Below are positions 54,148-63,767 of a DNA stretch of 64,000 nt, piece by piece (position 1 is the stretch's first letter; each line of letters opens with the position of its first letter). This DNA is from Bacteroides sp. (GTDB taxonomy: Bacteria > Bacillota > Clostridia > Lachnospirales > Lachnospiraceae). A program made the translations under genes and the position numbers. The notes under the pieces are model-generated. The model saw nothing but the letters and a program-made list of their open reading frames with translations, was not told where the DNA came from and did not search any database. The stretch covers positions 124,001 through 188,000 of the forward strand of contig JAMPBO010000005.1 in NCBI GenBank assembly GCA_023666705.1, read 5' to 3'.

Positions 54148-55062
54148 ATGCCGATAAGAATTGACAATGATTTACCGGTAAAGAAAATACTGGAGCAGGA
54201 AAACATATTTGTAATGGACGAAAATCGTGCCATGAGCCAGGATATCCGTCCGCTGGATATTCTTATTTTAAATTTGATGCCGCTCAAGGAGGATACGGAG
54301 CTTCAGCTTTTAAGAAGTCTTTCCAACACTCCGCTTCAGGTAAATATTTCATTTATCCGAACGGTGTCATACGAATCAAAAAATGTGTCAGAGTCTCATC
54401 TTGCAAGATTTTACACGGACTTTGACAGTGTGAAGAACAGAAAGTGGGATGGACTTATTATAACAGGAGCACCTGTGGAGCTTATGGAATTTGAGGAGGT
54501 TGAATATTGGGATGAGTTGACCCAAATTATGGACTGGTCAGAAAAAAATGTAACTTCAACCCTGCACATATGCTGGGGTGCACAGGCAGGACTTTATTAC
54601 AGATATGGTATATCAAAGATAAAGCTTGATAAGAAATTCTCAGGTGTGTACAAGCATTATACGTTCCATAAGAGAACACCGCTTGTCCGTGGATTTGATG
54701 ATTCTTTTTTGGTTCCCCAGTCAAGGTATACAGGCGTTGACAAGGCTGCCATTGTAAGTAATCCGCTGCTTGAGATTGTATCTGAGTCTGATGTGACAGG
54801 TCCGTACCTGATTATTGCCGAGGACGGAAAAAATATATTTGTAACAGGACATCCTGAGTATGACACACTTACCTTGGACCAGGAATATAAAAGGGATGTG
54901 AAAAAGGGAATCAATCCTGATATTCCCGTAAATTACTATCCGGATGATAATCCTGAAAATGTACCTGTGAAGTCGTGGAGATGCCATGCCAACACACTTT
55001 ATACAAATTGGCTTAATTATTACGTATATCAGGTGACGCCGTATGACCAGACTGATATATAG
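54148..55062 (+). CDS. metA: Homoserine O-acetyltransferase of the MetA type
   Basis: The 304-residue protein has the standard MetA start (MPIRIDNDLPVKKIL). The catalytic Cys142 lies in LHICWGAQAG, and His235 and Glu237 in TGHPEYD. Residue 111 is Glu (APVELMEF). In studied MetA enzymes Glu at this site gives acetyl-CoA preference and Gly gives succinyl-CoA, so acetylation is predicted even though the family name is often succinyltransferase. It activates homoserine for methionine synthesis. ATG 54148 is preferred from the family N-terminus, with GGGAGG upstream. Confidence 0.94.
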   Translation: MPIRIDNDLPVKKILEQENIFVMDENRAMSQDIRPLDILILNLMPLKEDTELQLLRSLSNTPLQVNISFIRTVSYESKNVSESHLARFYTDFDSVKNRKWDGLIITGAPVELMEFEEVEYWDELTQIMDWSEKNVTSTLHICWGAQAGLYYRYGISKIKLDKKFSGVYKHYTFHKRTPLVRGFDDSFLVPQSRYTGVDKAAIVSNPLLEIVSESDVTGPYLIIAEDGKNIFVTGHPEYDTLTLDQEYKRDVKKGINPDIPVNYYPDDNPENVPVKSWRCHANTLYTNWLNYYVYQVTPYDQTDI

Positions 55063-55068
55063 GAGGCA

Positions 55069-56403
55069 TTAATTTACTTGTCTTAAGCCTTCTTTCTCAT
55101 GGCAAAAGGAAATAGCAACGGCAAGCATACAGATATCGAGGAGGAGATAGCTTAATGCCATGCCGAGAAAATAGGCATTTATGCCATAGGACGGCACAAG
55201 GGTTACGGTAATTAAAATCCGTACAATTAGTCCGGCAACATTTATCATCAGATTTCCGAATGCTTTTCCGATTCCATTTAAAATCGCTGACATCGTTCCT
55301 GATATATATATGAATGGACACAGAAAGCTCACCCGTTGCAGTAAAATGCCTGCATATTCACTTTTGAAGGTCAAAACACATAGTATTTTTCCGGATAGCA
55401 TATAAAAACACCATGCAAGAAGTCCTAGGAATATACAAAATATGAGACTTTTTTTAATTGCTTCCAGTATCAGCTTCCGGTTGCTTTTTGCCCGTGCATA
55501 GGATACGGCAGGAAGAAGCATGGTGGAAAGCGATGTTGTAATGGTTGCCGGAAACAGCAAAAAGGGTATGATAATACCAGTCAGCATACCGTATATTTCC
55601 ATAGATTTATCGCTGCTGGCATAATAATAAAACAGCATGGAAGGAATCAGCAGGGTTTCAAGGCTTGAAAAAAGAGTGAGCATCAGGTTGTTTGTTGTGA
55701 TTGGGACTGCATCCATCAGGTATGGCTTAACAATACCTGATGTGCTTACATTCGTATCCGGTTTCAAAATAATTTTCTTTCTGTTTAACACGTAAAAGGC
55801 GGCAGATAAGACAGTTGCCGTTATTTCACCTGTCACGACGGCAACAACTGCAAGCATTGCGGTAAGCCTTTCGTCTGCCCATTGACTGGCAAGAAACATT
55901 CCTGTGCCAATTCTTACGATTTGTTCAAAAAAATTCGTGATTCCCTGAAAAGCAGGCTTGTCGACTCCGACAAAAAATGCATTGATACCTGCTTTCGCTG
56001 CAACAAAGGGGATAGCAATAATTATGGTTCTAAGCAGAGGAGCACAATCACTGTTTTTTAATATGGATGCACATACAAAATCAGAAAATAAATATAAAAC
56101 CGTACAGGTGACAAGGCTGATGCCAACAGCAAAAAGCATATAATATTTTGTGATGTCCTTCATTGATTTATATTTATTCTGACCAAGGAAGTAAGAGATA
56201 TGTTTCGTCAGTGCAGTGGCAAGCCCTGAGCAGGAGATGGAAAAGGCAAGGATATACATTGGAAAAACTAACTGATAAACACCGATTTCTTTAACACCTA
56301 TGGTTCTGGTTAAGAATATTCTATTATAGAACCCCAAGAACTTTGTGGCTATACCCGCTATTGTTAATATGAGTGTCCCTTTGATGATTGCTTTCTTTGA
56401 CAA
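55069..56403 (-). CDS. SpoVB/MurJ-like lipid-linked polysaccharide flippase
   Basis: The 444-residue protein has 12 or more membrane segments of the MOP/MVF (polysaccharide transporter) superfamily. The N-terminus (KKAIIKGTLILTIAGIATK, then GVYQLVFPMYILAFSIS) is typical of SpoVB/YtgP-type proteins. These move lipid-linked wall precursors across the membrane. The start is TTG at 56401-56403, with AAGG upstream. It ends 6 bases from the metA stop (convergent). The exact substrate is not known. Confidence 0.85.
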   Translation of the reverse strand: MSKKAIIKGTLILTIAGIATKFLGFYNRIFLTRTIGVKEIGVYQLVFPMYILAFSISCSGLATALTKHISYFLGQNKYKSMKDITKYYMLFAVGISLVTCTVLYLFSDFVCASILKNSDCAPLLRTIIIAIPFVAAKAGINAFFVGVDKPAFQGITNFFEQIVRIGTGMFLASQWADERLTAMLAVVAVVTGEITATVLSAAFYVLNRKKIILKPDTNVSTSGIVKPYLMDAVPITTNNLMLTLFSSLETLLIPSMLFYYYASSDKSMEIYGMLTGIIIPFLLFPATITTSLSTMLLPAVSYARAKSNRKLILEAIKKSLIFCIFLGLLAWCFYMLSGKILCVLTFKSEYAGILLQRVSFLCPFIYISGTMSAILNGIGKAFGNLMINVAGLIVRILITVTLVPSYGINAYFLGMALSYLLLDICMLAVAISFCHEKEGLRQVN

Positions 56404-56535
56404 GAGGTTACCTTCTGGTTTTCTTTACTGAAATTATATTAAAAAAGAAAGCATTATATTACAAAATAAGAATATCTGAAATTGAATAGTGTTGCATGGC
56501 CGGATAGTTTGAGATATAAAGGAGCATTTAGTGAA

Positions 56536-57714
56536 ATGGATAAAATAATATATATGGATAATGCGGCAACGACGAGAACCTTGCCTGAGGTTGTCAATGA
56601 AATGCTTCCATATTTTGCGGAAATGTATGGAAATCCGTCCAGCATATACGGCTTTGCTGATAAAAGCAGGAACGCAGTCAACAAGGCAAGGAACATAATT
56701 GCAAAGTCATTAAATACAAGGGCAGAGAATATATATTTTACGGCAGGAGGCACAGAGGCGGACAATTGGGCACTTCTTGAGACTGCACGGGCTTATAAGG
56801 ACAAGGGCAGGCATATCATTACATCGAAAATAGAGCATCATGCCATACTTCACAGTTGTGAATATTTAGAGACCTGTGGATATGAGGTTACTTATGTTAA
56901 TGTGGATGAAAACGGAACAATTAAGCTGGAGGAGCTTACACGTGCAATCAGACCCGATACAATTTTGATTTCTGTCATGTTTGCCAACAATGAAATTGGA
57001 ACCATACAGCCGATACGGGAGATTGGACAGATTGCAAAAAGACAGGGCATATTGTTTCACACGGATGCAGTTCAGGCATATGGACAAATACCCATTGACG
57101 TGGAGCAGTATCACATTGATATGCTTTCAGCAAGCGGACACAAATTAAACGGACCGAAGGGTACGGGTTTTTTATATGTCAGGGACGGTGTGAAAATAAA
57201 CAGCTTTATCCATGGAGGTGCACAGGAAAGTGGAAGAAGGGCAGGAACGGAAAATGTGCCTGGAATTGTGGGACTGGGAAAGGCAGTCCAGCTTGCATTT
57301 TTGTCAATGGATGACAAAATAAAGCACGAGACAGGGCTTCGTGATTACATCATAGAATACGTTACAAAAAATATTCCGTACTGCAGACTGAATGGACATC
57401 TTACAAACCGTCTGCCTAATAATACGAATTTTAGTTTTCAGTTTATAGATGGGGCAACATTAAGAATCATGCTGGACATGAGCGGAATCTGTTCCTCGGG
57501 CGGTTCTGCATGCACGTCAGGCTCTGCTGACCCATCCCATGTGCTAACAGCAATCGGGCTTCCACGGGACATTGCGGGAGGGTCCATCCGTCTTACCATA
57601 AGCCATGAAACGACAATGGAGGAGGTAAAAACAGTTTGTGATACATTGGCAGAGACAGTGGATAAGCTTAGAAGCACATCACCAATTTATGAGGATTTTA
57701 TGAAATACGGATAA
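56536..57714 (+). CDS. nifS: Cysteine desulfurase (NifS/IscS type)
   Basis: The protein of about 392 residues is a PLP enzyme: YMDNAATTRTLPEVV at the start, TAGGTEADNWAL, and the pocket HTDAVQAYGQIPIDVE. The PLP lysine lies in SASGHKLNGPKG, and the catalytic cysteine loop is SSGGSACTSGSADPSHVL. It supplies sulfur for Fe-S clusters or tRNA thiolation. No iscU-type scaffold gene lies beside it. AAAGGAG at 56518-56524 fits ATG 56536; a longer start at 56482 lacks one. The 3' end overlaps the convergent hisJ gene by 17 bases. Confidence 0.92.
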   Translation: MDKIIYMDNAATTRTLPEVVNEMLPYFAEMYGNPSSIYGFADKSRNAVNKARNIIAKSLNTRAENIYFTAGGTEADNWALLETARAYKDKGRHIITSKIEHHAILHSCEYLETCGYEVTYVNVDENGTIKLEELTRAIRPDTILISVMFANNEIGTIQPIREIGQIAKRQGILFHTDAVQAYGQIPIDVEQYHIDMLSASGHKLNGPKGTGFLYVRDGVKINSFIHGGAQESGRRAGTENVPGIVGLGKAVQLAFLSMDDKIKHETGLRDYIIEYVTKNIPYCRLNGHLTNRLPNNTNFSFQFIDGATLRIMLDMSGICSSGGSACTSGSADPSHVLTAIGLPRDIAGGSIRLTISHETTMEEVKTVCDTLAETVDKLRSTSPIYEDFMKYG

Positions 57715-58519
57715 ATTCAGGCTTTTGCTTTGTAAAGGTACAGTAATGTTGAAATCCGTTGTTGAGGAGAAGGGCACGTGCGGCTTCAAAATCATGTCCT
57801 ACGTGTATCAGGTCGTGGGTATCACTTCCCACGGTAACAATTTCACCGCCTGCCTCTTTGTAAAGCTTAAGAATATCGGAGTGTGGGTGCGGATAGGGAA
57901 GTCCGCGGTAAAGGCTGCCCGTGTTAATTTCTATGCCGCATCCGTTGCTCACGATTATTTCAAATATTTCTTTTAAAAGGTCACTGTGCTCCGAAATAGA
58001 AAAGCTCTTGTCCTTATTTCTGCCGTACCGCACGATATAATCGATGTGACCGTAAACATTAAAGTTATGAAAGCCCTTAACGATTTCCAGTATTTCCTCA
58101 AAGTAGCGTCTGTATGCCTGACTGTCGGTTTTATCCTCAAAATATTCAGGGAAATAAGGGTCAAGTCCGTCTACGATATGTGTGCTGCAAATTACAAAAT
58201 CAAGCTCAGGATGATTTTTTACATAATCAGTTGCCTTGTCCGTCACGGATGGCATGACACCAAGCTCAACACCAATTTTAAGGTCAAAGGAAGAGGAGAC
58301 ATCCTGTCTCACCCTTGACATATATTCAAAATATTTGTCCGTGTCCAAATAAAAATCCATTTGCGGGTCTGAAGTCTGGACAGGGAAATCAATGTCATAA
58401 TGGTCCGTTACGCAAAAGGAAGTGATATTTTTTTCCTGTGCACGTTTAATCAGCCCGTAAATGTCGGTATCACAATCTGACGAAAAAGATGTATGTAAAT
58501 GATAGTCAGGGAAAATCAT
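57698..58519 (-). CDS. hisJ: Histidinol-phosphatase HisJ (PHP family)
   Basis: The 273-residue PHP protein has the metal motif DYHLHTSFSSDCD at the start. CVTDHYDIDFP, FVICSTHIVDG, VYGHIDYIVRYG and the C-terminal GSDTHDLIHVG follow, all expected for the trinuclear metal centre. It would remove phosphate from histidinol phosphate in histidine synthesis, although other PHP phosphoesterase roles are possible because no other his genes are near. GGAGG precedes the ATG. It is convergent with nifS. Confidence 0.85.
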   Translation of the reverse strand: MIFPDYHLHTSFSSDCDTDIYGLIKRAQEKNITSFCVTDHYDIDFPVQTSDPQMDFYLDTDKYFEYMSRVRQDVSSSFDLKIGVELGVMPSVTDKATDYVKNHPELDFVICSTHIVDGLDPYFPEYFEDKTDSQAYRRYFEEILEIVKGFHNFNVYGHIDYIVRYGRNKDKSFSISEHSDLLKEIFEIIVSNGCGIEINTGSLYRGLPYPHPHSDILKLYKEAGGEIVTVGSDTHDLIHVGHDFEAARALLLNNGFQHYCTFTKQKPEFIRIS

Positions 58520-58672
58520 GTTTTCTTCCTCCGTGTTTATTATATAAAAAAAAGCAAAAATAATGCCTTAAAAGATACTATTATATGCATGCAGAAAATG
58601 CAATACTTTTTTCGTGGAAATAAGAGAAATACCATCCGTCGAAAAAAGAAGAAAAAATTGGTAATTTAACAC

Positions 58673-58701
58673 TTGAATTTTGCACAAAAAAACTGTATTA
58701 T
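58673..58701 (+). promoter_or_regulatory. Promoter for gap
   Basis: TTGAAT (58673-58678) and TATTAT (58696-58701) have a 17-base spacer. Transcription would start near 58708 and give a 75-base leader with a hairpin. Confidence 0.6.
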
Positions 58702-58727
58702 ATTTTTGTAAATAGCACAAGATAATT

Positions 58728-58746
58728 TACTGCTTGCCAAGCAGTA
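58728..58746 (+). promoter_or_regulatory. Leader hairpin of gap
   Basis: TACTGCTT (58728-58735) and AAGCAGTA (58739-58746) form a perfect 8-bp stem with loop GCC, without a T-run. It lies 20 bases before the ribosome site of gap. It may stabilise the mRNA. Confidence 0.55.
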
Positions 58747-58783
58747 CTTATAAATTTATTTCAAAACTTAGGAGGAATAAAAA

Positions 58784-59806
58784 ATGGCAGTAAAAGTAGC
58801 AATTAACGGTTTTGGACGTATCGGTCGTCTTGCATTCAGACAGATGTTTGATGCAGAGGGTTATGAGGTTGTAGCTATCAATGATTTGACAAAGCCATCC
58901 ATGCTTGCACACTTATTAAAGTATGATTCATCACAGGGTAAGTACGCAAATGCTGATCAGGTTACGGCTGATGATGAGGCAGGCACAATTACAGTATGTG
59001 GTAAGACTTTAAAGATTTATGCAGAGTCAGATGCTAAGAATCTTCCTTGGGGACAGCTTGATGTAGATGTTGTTCTTGAGTGTACAGGCTTCTATGTATC
59101 AAAGGCTAAGTCACAGGCTCACATTGATGCAGGTGCTAAGAAAGTTGTTATTTCAGCTCCAGCAGGAAATGACCTTCCTACTATCGTTTACAGCGTAAAT
59201 GAGAACACACTTACTAAGGATGACACAATTATTTCTGCTGCATCATGTACTACAAACTGCTTAGCTCCTATGGCTAAGGCTCTTAACGATTATGCTCCAA
59301 TCCAGTCAGGTATCATGTCAACAATCCATGCATACACTGGCGACCAGATGGTTCTTGACGGACCACACAGAAAGGGTGATTTAAGAAGAGCACGTGCTGC
59401 AGCCGTAAACATCGTTCCTAACTCAACAGGTGCTGCTAAGGCAATCGGCTTAGTTATCCCTGAGTTAAACGGAAAGTTAATCGGTTCTGCACAGAGAGTT
59501 CCTGTACCAACAGGTTCAACTACAATCTTAACTGCTGTAGTTAAGGGTAAGGATGTTACGAAGGAAGGCATTAACGCTGCTATGAAGGCTGCTGCATCAG
59601 AGTCTTACGGATATAACGAGGATCAGATCGTTTCATCTGATGTTATCGGAATGAGATATGGTTCACTCTTTGATGCAACTCAGACTATGGTAGCTCCTAT
59701 TGCTGATGACCTTTATGAGGTTCAGGTTGTTTCATGGTATGATAACGAGAATTCATACACAAGCCAGATGGTTAGAACAATCAAGTACTTCGCAGAGTTA
59801 GGCTAA
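58784..59806 (+). CDS. gap: Glyceraldehyde-3-phosphate dehydrogenase
   Basis: The 340-residue enzyme has the NAD loop [13 protein letters not shown] and Asp in AINDLTKP (NAD specificity). The catalytic Cys155 lies in [12 protein letters not shown] and the His in HAYTGDQMV. The C-terminal NAD contact is [18 protein letters not shown]. It is glycolytic, using phosphate and NAD. Codon usage is biased (TAC/GTT/GCT-rich), as in highly expressed genes. TTAGGAGG precedes ATG 58784. A strong terminator follows before pgk. Confidence 0.98.
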   Translation: MAVKVAINGFGRIGRLAFRQMFDAEGYEVVAINDLTKPSMLAHLLKYDSSQGKYANADQVTADDEAGTITVCGKTLKIYAESDAKNLPWGQLDVDVVLECTGFYVSKAKSQAHIDAGAKKVVISAPAGNDLPTIVYSVNENTLTKDDTIISAASCTTNCLAPMAKALNDYAPIQSGIMSTIHAYTGDQMVLDGPHRKGDLRRARAAAVNIVPNSTGAAKAIGLVIPELNGKLIGSAQRVPVPTGSTTILTAVVKGKDVTKEGINAAMKAAASESYGYNEDQIVSSDVIGMRYGSLFDATQTMVAPIADDLYEVQVVSWYDNENSYTSQMVRTIKYFAELG

Positions 59807-59842
59807 TAATTAAGACTGATAGATTCAGTTTATGCAGACCTA

Positions 59843-59873
59843 AAAAGGTCCGGTCATTTGGACCGGACCTTTT
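59843..59873 (+). terminator. Terminator between gap and pgk
   Basis: AAAAGGTCCGGTC (59843-59855) and GACCGGACCTTTT (59861-59873) pair perfectly over 13 bases. pgk starts only 40 bases later, so pgk-tpiA may depend on partial read-through or on a promoter not clearly seen. Confidence 0.9.
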
Positions 59874-59912
59874 ATTTCTTTTTAAAATATATTTACAGGA
59901 GGACAATATAAA

Positions 59913-61124
59913 ATGTCATTAAACAAAAAATCAGTAGATGATATTAACGTAAAGGGACTTCGTGTTCTTTGCAGATGCGATTTCAACGTACCACTTAAGG
60001 AAGGACAGATTACAGACGAGAACAGACTTGTTGCAGCACTTCCAACCATAAAGAAGCTGATTGCTGACGGAGGAAAAGTTATCCTTTGCTCACATCTTGG
60101 AAAGGTTAAGACGGAGGAGGATAAGGCAACAAAGACGCTTGCTCCTGTTGCAAAACGTCTCTCGGAGCTTCTTGGCAAGGAGGTTAAGTTTGCCGCTGAC
60201 CCTGAGGTTGTAGGACCAAACGCTAAGGCTGCTGTTGAGGCTATGCAGGAGGGCGACGTTATTCTTCTTGAGAATACACGTTTCAGACCAGAGGAGACGA
60301 AAAACGGAGAGGCGTTCGCTAAAGATCTTGCAAGCATTTGTGATGTATTTGTAAATGATGCATTCGGTACTGCCCACAGAGCACACTGCTCAAATGTAGG
60401 TGTTGCAGGTTTGGTTGACACTGCCGTTGTAGGTTACCTTATGCAGAAGGAGATTGATTTCCTTGGAAATGCAGTAGAAAACCCTGTAAGACCTTTTGTT
60501 GCCATTCTCGGTGGTGCAAAGGTTGCGGACAAGCTTAACGTTATTTCAAATCTTCTTGAGAAGTGTGATACACTCATTATCGGCGGTGGTATGGCATACA
60601 CATTCCTCAAGGCGAAGGGATATGAGATTGGCAACTCACTTGTTGATGAAACGAAGCTTGATTACTGTAAGGAAATGATGGATAAGGCAGAAAAGCTTGG
60701 AAAGAAGCTGCTTCTTCCTATCGATTCCGTTATGATAGATGCGTTCCCAAATCCGATAGATGCTCCTGTGGACACTGTTTTATGTGATGCAGACAAGATG
60801 CTTGCAGACAAGGAGGCTTGTGACATCGGACCTAAGACAATCGAGCTTTACTCAGATGCAGTTAAGACAGCGAAGACGGTTGTTTGGAACGGACCTATGG
60901 GTGTATTTGAGAACCCTACGCTTGCAGTCGGAACGAAGGCAGTAGCAGCAGCACTTGCTGAAACTGATGCAACTACAATCATCGGCGGCGGTGATTCTGC
61001 AGCAGCCGTAAATCAGCTTGGATATGGCGATAAGATGAGCCACATTTCAACAGGCGGCGGTGCTTCCCTTGAGTTCCTTGAGGGTAAGGAGCTTCCAGGT
61101 GTTGCAGCAGCAAACGATAAATAA
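59913..61124 (+). CDS. pgk: Phosphoglycerate kinase
   Basis: The 403-residue protein has the substrate site [23 protein letters not shown], and the ENTRFRPEE and [12 protein letters not shown] segments. In the C-terminal half, [12 protein letters not shown] and the nucleotide stretch [11 protein letters not shown] are present. It makes ATP from 1,3-bisphosphoglycerate. It sits between gap and tpiA, the common glycolytic order. ACAGGAGG precedes ATG 59913. Confidence 0.98.
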   Translation: MSLNKKSVDDINVKGLRVLCRCDFNVPLKEGQITDENRLVAALPTIKKLIADGGKVILCSHLGKVKTEEDKATKTLAPVAKRLSELLGKEVKFAADPEVVGPNAKAAVEAMQEGDVILLENTRFRPEETKNGEAFAKDLASICDVFVNDAFGTAHRAHCSNVGVAGLVDTAVVGYLMQKEIDFLGNAVENPVRPFVAILGGAKVADKLNVISNLLEKCDTLIIGGGMAYTFLKAKGYEIGNSLVDETKLDYCKEMMDKAEKLGKKLLLPIDSVMIDAFPNPIDAPVDTVLCDADKMLADKEACDIGPKTIELYSDAVKTAKTVVWNGPMGVFENPTLAVGTKAVAAALAETDATTIIGGGDSAAAVNQLGYGDKMSHISTGGGASLEFLEGKELPGVAAANDK

Positions 61125-61175
61125 ATGATTGCAGACAGATGCAAAAATGAAGAACGAAAATAAGGAGAATTTCAA

Positions 61176-61922
61176 ATGGCAAGAAAAAAAATTATAGCAG
61201 GAAACTGGAAGATGAACATGACACCTTCACAGGCTGTAAAGCTTACAGAGGAGCTTGCTCCACTTGTAAAAAATGATGCAGTGGATGTTGTTTACTGTGT
61301 ACCTGCAATCGATATCGTACCTGTAGTTGAAGCTGTCAAGGGCTCAAATGTACAGGTGGGTGCCGAGAATATGTACTTTGAGGATAAGGGCGCATACACA
61401 GGTGAGATTTCAGCAGAGATGCTTGTAGATGCTGGCGTTAAGTACGTTATTATCGGACATTCAGAGAGACGTGATTATTTCAAGGAATGTGATTGTTTAC
61501 TTAACAAGAAGGTTAAAAAAGCAATCGAAGCAGGACTTACTCCTATTTTATGTTGTGGTGAGTCGCTTGAGCAGAGAGAGCTTGGTGTAACCATGGATTG
61601 GATCAGACTTCAGATTAAGTCAGATTTAGATGGTGTTGCCGCTGATGATGTTAAGAATCTTGTAATTGCCTATGAGCCAATCTGGGCAATTGGAACAGGT
61701 AAGACAGCTACAACAGAGCAGGCTGAGGAAGTATGTAAAGGAATTCGTGAGTGTATTGCTGAAATTTATGACGATGCAACTGCGGAAGCCGTTCGTATTC
61801 AGTACGGTGGTTCTGTTAATGCAGGTAATGCTGCAGAGCTTTTTGCACAGCCTGACATTGATGGAGGTCTCGTTGGAGGAGCTTCGCTGAAAGCAGATTT
61901 TGGTAATATCGTAAATTACTAA
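61176..61922 (+). CDS. tpiA: Triose-phosphate isomerase
   Basis: The 248-residue TIM barrel has Asn and Lys in AGNWKMNM, His in [12 protein letters not shown], catalytic Glu in [15 protein letters not shown], and [16 protein letters not shown] plus [10 protein letters not shown] for phosphate binding. It interconverts the triose phosphates. It starts 51 bases after pgk with AAGGAG upstream. Confidence 0.98.
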   Translation: MARKKIIAGNWKMNMTPSQAVKLTEELAPLVKNDAVDVVYCVPAIDIVPVVEAVKGSNVQVGAENMYFEDKGAYTGEISAEMLVDAGVKYVIIGHSERRDYFKECDCLLNKKVKKAIEAGLTPILCCGESLEQRELGVTMDWIRLQIKSDLDGVAADDVKNLVIAYEPIWAIGTGKTATTEQAEEVCKGIRECIAEIYDDATAEAVRIQYGGSVNAGNAAELFAQPDIDGGLVGGASLKADFGNIVNY

Positions 61923-61936
61923 TCATAAACAGTCAT

Positions 61937-61983
61937 TACACCCCACGATTTTGTAAGAGTTACAATTTTGTGGGGTGTATTTA
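61937..61983 (+). terminator. Terminator after tpiA
   Basis: TACACCCCAC (61937-61946) pairs with GTGGGGTGTA (61970-61979). Inside, TTGTAA and TTACAA form a second stem around GAG. The T-run is poor, so the efficiency is uncertain. Confidence 0.7.
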
Positions 61984-62068
61984 TATAATGGAAAGCCATG
62001 TTTCTACGGAACCTGTAAAATTCAAACTGAAGTGTCAAAAATACATTCTTTAAACAGATGGAGAAACT

Positions 62069-62878
62069 ATGATAAGATTTTTATTTGTTATAATAATTTC
62101 ATTACCATTTATAATTTATTATCTCGGAGTGGGAAGATATGTAGAGCGACATGCAGACCGATATGACGAGTGGGCAAGATATCAGATTGCCCAAAAGGTA
62201 ATCAGAATACTCAGATATAACGGTGGTGTAATTACGCGAGTGTATGGCAGGGAAAATCTCCCAAATTCAGGTGGTTATATTATGTATTCCAATCATCAGG
62301 GGAAATATGATGCTTTGGGAATTATGTATGGTCATCCTACACCATGTACAATTATGATGGACGAAAAACGCTCCAGACTTCCGATTGTAGATCCATTTAT
62401 GGATTTGATTAAAGGAAGCAGACTGAAAAAGGAGGATATGCGAAGTCAGGTTTTGACAATCAGAAAAATAGTGGAGGAGGTTAAGGCAGGAAGGAAATAC
62501 ATCATTTTTCCTGAGGGTGGTTATGACGATAACCAAAACAATGTGAAGGATTTTCATCCAGGCTCATTTAAATGTGCCGTAAGGGCAAAATGTCCAATTG
62601 TTCCTGTTGCAATCATAAATTCCTATAAGGTATTTGAGAGTATGGCTCCGTCACCTGTAAGAACTAAGGTTATCTATCTGCCGCCGATGTATTATAAGGA
62701 CTATAAGGATATGACAACAGAGCAGATAGCAACAATTGTACGTGCAAGAATTATGGTGACAATCGCCTGGTATACGAGAAAACGGCAGATTCGGAAGCTT
62801 GATGTTACATTAAAGCCAAATGTGACGGATGTTGACGAAGCAAATACATACATAAACAGATTGAAATATATCTTGTGA
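62069..62878 (+). CDS. plsC: 1-acyl-sn-glycerol-3-phosphate acyltransferase (PlsC-like)
   Basis: The 269-residue protein has an N-terminal membrane helix (about 2-20) and the acyltransferase motif NHQGKYD (H-x4-D). The FPEGGYDD motif lies about 75 residues later, and CPIVPVAI follows. It adds the second acyl chain to lysophosphatidic acid in phospholipid synthesis. It follows the tpiA terminator by about 85 bases. The substrate could differ because this family is broad. Confidence 0.85.
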   Translation: MIRFLFVIIISLPFIIYYLGVGRYVERHADRYDEWARYQIAQKVIRILRYNGGVITRVYGRENLPNSGGYIMYSNHQGKYDALGIMYGHPTPCTIMMDEKRSRLPIVDPFMDLIKGSRLKKEDMRSQVLTIRKIVEEVKAGRKYIIFPEGGYDDNQNNVKDFHPGSFKCAVRAKCPIVPVAIINSYKVFESMAPSPVRTKVIYLPPMYYKDYKDMTTEQIATIVRARIMVTIAWYTRKRQIRKLDVTLKPNVTDVDEANTYINRLKYIL

Positions 62879-62893
62879 CGTTAAATTAAAAAC

Positions 62894-62936
62894 TGCCGGT
62901 TTAAGACATTTCAGGTAAGAATATCTTAGACCGGCA
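62894..62936. terminator. Bidirectional terminator between plsC and lexA
   Basis: TGCCGGT (62894-62900) and ACCGGCA (62930-62936) pair, extended by TTAAGA/TCTTA across one mismatch. A-rich and T-rich sequence flanks both sides, so it can serve both convergent genes. Confidence 0.75.
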
Positions 62937-62969
62937 ATTTCATAACGGTTTTTGTTTCTGTTTTCCTGT

Positions 62970-63590
62970 TTAAAAGGTGCGGAAGAGTCCGATTACCTTG
63001 CCCAATATGGATAAATCCCCGGTAACGATAATCGGATCCATATGGTCATTTTCAGGCTGAAGACGGACATGACCGTTTTCCTTGTAGAAGGTTTTTACGG
63101 TTGCAGAGTCCTCAATCAGTGCAACTACAATATCGGAGTTTCTTGCGGTATTTGTTTCTTCCGCCATGACAAGGTCTCCGTCAAATATACCTGCATTTAT
63201 CATACTGTCGCCCTTAACCTTTAGCATAAAGGTATTTTTTGTCGTGTGAAGATATTCAGGAGGGACAGGGAAGTAGCCTTCAATGTTTTCCACTGCAAGA
63301 ATAGGCTCTCCACATGTAACAGTACCTACAATCGGTATGTTGACAAGCTCGCGGCGGGTTAAATTAAATGTATCGTCAAGAATTTCAATTGCTCTTGGTT
63401 TTGTAGGGTCTTTTCGTATATAGCCCTTTTCTTCCAGTGTTGCAAGGTGTGCATGCACGGATGAAGTTGATTTTAAGTGAACTGCCTCGCATATTTCCCT
63501 GACTGCAGGCGGATATCCCTTTTTTAGTATACATTCCTTTAAATATTCCAATATCTGTTCCTGTTTGGCAGATAATGTATCTTTACCCAT
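62970..63590 (-). CDS. lexA: SOS repressor LexA
   Basis: The 206-residue protein has an N-terminal winged helix-turn-helix (about 5-68, SSVHAHLATLEEKGYIRKDP) and a C-terminal S24 peptidase. The catalytic residues are Ser129 (GDSMINAGIFDGD) and Lys166 (SATVKTF). The self-cleavage bond is Cys93-Gly94 (VTCGEPILA), where most LexA have Ala-Gly. It represses DNA-damage genes until RecA triggers cleavage. AAAGGAG precedes the ATG at 63590. Its own promoter carries a LexA box. Confidence 0.95.
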   Translation of the reverse strand: MGKDTLSAKQEQILEYLKECILKKGYPPAVREICEAVHLKSTSSVHAHLATLEEKGYIRKDPTKPRAIEILDDTFNLTRRELVNIPIVGTVTCGEPILAVENIEGYFPVPPEYLHTTKNTFMLKVKGDSMINAGIFDGDLVMAEETNTARNSDIVVALIEDSATVKTFYKENGHVRLQPENDHMDPIIVTGDLSILGKVIGLFRTF

Positions 63591-63631
63591 ATAAAAACTC
63601 CTTTCAAAAAACGAAATACTGATTTATGGTT

Positions 63632-63660
63632 AGTATAACACACATCTTTATAAAATGCAA
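63632..63660 (-). promoter_or_regulatory. lexA promoter
   Basis: On the minus strand TTGCAT (63660-63655) and TATACT (63637-63632) have a 17-base spacer, with an extended -10 TG. It lies 42 bases before the lexA start codon. Confidence 0.75.
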
Positions 63661-63670
63661 ACGAATGTTC
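63659..63670 (-). promoter_or_regulatory. LexA (SOS) box
   Basis: On the minus strand the site reads GAACATTCGTTT, matching the Gram-positive consensus GAAC-N4-GTTC at all but the last base. It abuts and overlaps the lexA -35, so LexA would block its own promoter. Confidence 0.72.
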
Positions 63671-63739
63671 TATATTTGTATTGATAAATTTTACCATCCA
63701 TTTTACAAAATGTGCCTGTGTGGGAAACAACGGGAAATA

Positions 63740-63767
63740 TTGATTTTTCATTGTAATGTGATATAAT
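63740..63767 (+). promoter_or_regulatory. Promoter for the gene at 63951
   Basis: TTGATT (63740-63745) and TATAAT (63762-63767) have a 16-base spacer and an extended -10 TG at 63759-63760. The leader would be about 175 bases. It lies divergent from lexA. Confidence 0.65.
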
